Part shown: positions 12,716 to 13,221 of the stretch, one piece after another
Layout of the letters: each line of letters starts with the position of its first letter
Numbering within the stretch: the stretch's first letter is position 1
DNA from: an uncultured Senegalimassilia sp.
GTDB taxonomy: Bacteria; Actinomycetota; Coriobacteriia; Coriobacteriales; Eggerthellaceae
Length of the DNA stretch: 13,221 nucleotides
Reading direction: 5' to 3'
Assembly: GCA_937925385.1 (NCBI GenBank)
Contig: CALEWN010000333.1
Location: 1 to 13,221 of the forward strand
Made by a program: the position numbers and the translations under genes
The notes under the pieces: generated by a model
Told to the model about the DNA's origin: nothing
Seen by the model: the letters and a program-made list of their open reading frames with translations, nothing else
Databases searched by the model: none

Positions 12716-13221
12716 CTAGGCCAGGTCGTCGGCCTGCTCGGTAAACGTTTCGTCGAGGACGGCCTTCATGGCCCAGGGCGGCACCGGCGCGCTTGCATCG
12801 GCGGTCTCGGCGTCAGGGAACACGAAGGCGGTATCGAAGGACGGTTTGTGGGCAGGGTAGGTGCCTTGGCCGTCGGTGAAGTAGAGAAGGCCGCCGAGGT
12901 TTTGGAACTCGCCTCGTTCAAGCGCATCTTCGACGTAAGCGAACACGGGCCGGAAATCGGTGCCGCCCAGGCCTTCGATCTTCACGTTGTCCAGGAAGTC
13001 GTCCAGCTCGTCCAAGCTGTGGATGCAATCGACGGCAGTGACGGCGGCGTCGCATTGCACCAGGTGCACGTTCATGCGGGTGAAAAAGCCCGTCTCGCTC
13101 GACAGGATGGAATACGTGCGCTCAAGGAAGCGCCTGACCAGCCCGTCTTTGGTGGATGCGGAGGTGTCGATGGCTATGACGAAGTCGCGGATGCGCCGTT
13201 CCTCGACGTATTCCAAAGGCT
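12716..13221 (-). CDS. VWA-domain protein, C-terminal part (DUF2201/COG3864-like), 5' end outside the window
   Basis: The frame is open to the window edge, so the gene is partial; a TTG at 13216 could be read as a start but more likely codes an internal leucine. The visible 166 residues from that point form a von Willebrand A-like domain with a complete MIDAS metal site: DTSAS (17-21), GGTD (84-87, Thr86) and FTDGQG with Asp115. The sequence pattern resembles the C-terminal domain of COG3864 proteins, which carry a putative metallopeptidase domain in front; that part would lie beyond the window. It is directly upstream of the MoxR ATPase gene (27 nt), and MoxR-VWA pairing is a recognised association. 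The VWA call is firm; the COG3864 assignment is inferred. Confidence 0.82.
   Translation of the reverse strand, partial: PLEYVEERRIRDFVIAIDTSASTKDGLVRRFLERTYSILSSETGFFTRMNVHLVQCDAAVTAVDCIHSLDELDDFLDNVKIEGLGGTDFRPVFAYVEDALERGEFQNLGGLLYFTDGQGTYPAHKPSFDTAFVFPDAETADASAPVPPWAMKAVLDETFTEQADDLA

Overview
The window is high-GC DNA carrying nine genes that look chromosomal rather than mobile. The order rpsA - coaE - uvrB is the conserved core cluster of Actinobacteria (the same order is known in Mycobacterium). A four-domain S1 protein, frequent TTG starts, a PerR-type regulator and orphan LarE together suggest an anaerobic or gut member of the Coriobacteriia (Eggerthellaceae-like). This taxonomic placement is inference, because no rRNA gene or other marker is present.

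Left part (1-2260, plus strand): a strong hairpin ends an upstream unit. It is followed by a PerR-like Fur-family regulator and then by rpsA, which has its own extended -10 promoter, a leader of about 150 nt and a textbook terminator. Middle (2260-7940): a non-coding stretch holds a possible small structured RNA. It is followed by a minus-strand membrane acyltransferase with a C-terminal SGNH domain, which sits inside the usual rpsA-coaE-uvrB block. coaE and uvrB then follow on the plus strand. uvrB has a LexA-box-like operator over its -35 but is interrupted by an in-frame TAA inside the conserved YGxG motif, with two neighbouring Gly-to-Arg changes and no frameshift.

Right part (7940-13221): larE and a GH25 lysozyme-like cell-wall hydrolase lie on the minus strand. 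The hydrolase is divergent from a plus-strand Rrf2-family Fe-S type regulator. The window ends with a minus-strand pair, a VWA-domain protein (5' end outside the window) followed by a MoxR-type AAA+ ATPase, closed by tandem terminator hairpins.

Functional themes are translation and core metabolism (rpsA, coaE), DNA repair (uvrB, broken here), envelope modification and turnover (acyltransferase/SGNH, GH25), redox or metal sensing (PerR-like, Rrf2), cofactor sulfur transfer (LarE) and a MoxR/VWA chaperone-like pair. No CRISPR array, tRNA, rRNA, insertion sequence or phage gene was seen. The most notable observation is the uvrB lesion. Secondary ones are the candidate RNA at 2317-2410, the MoxR/VWA operon and the 39-bp coding repeats in the GH25 gene.
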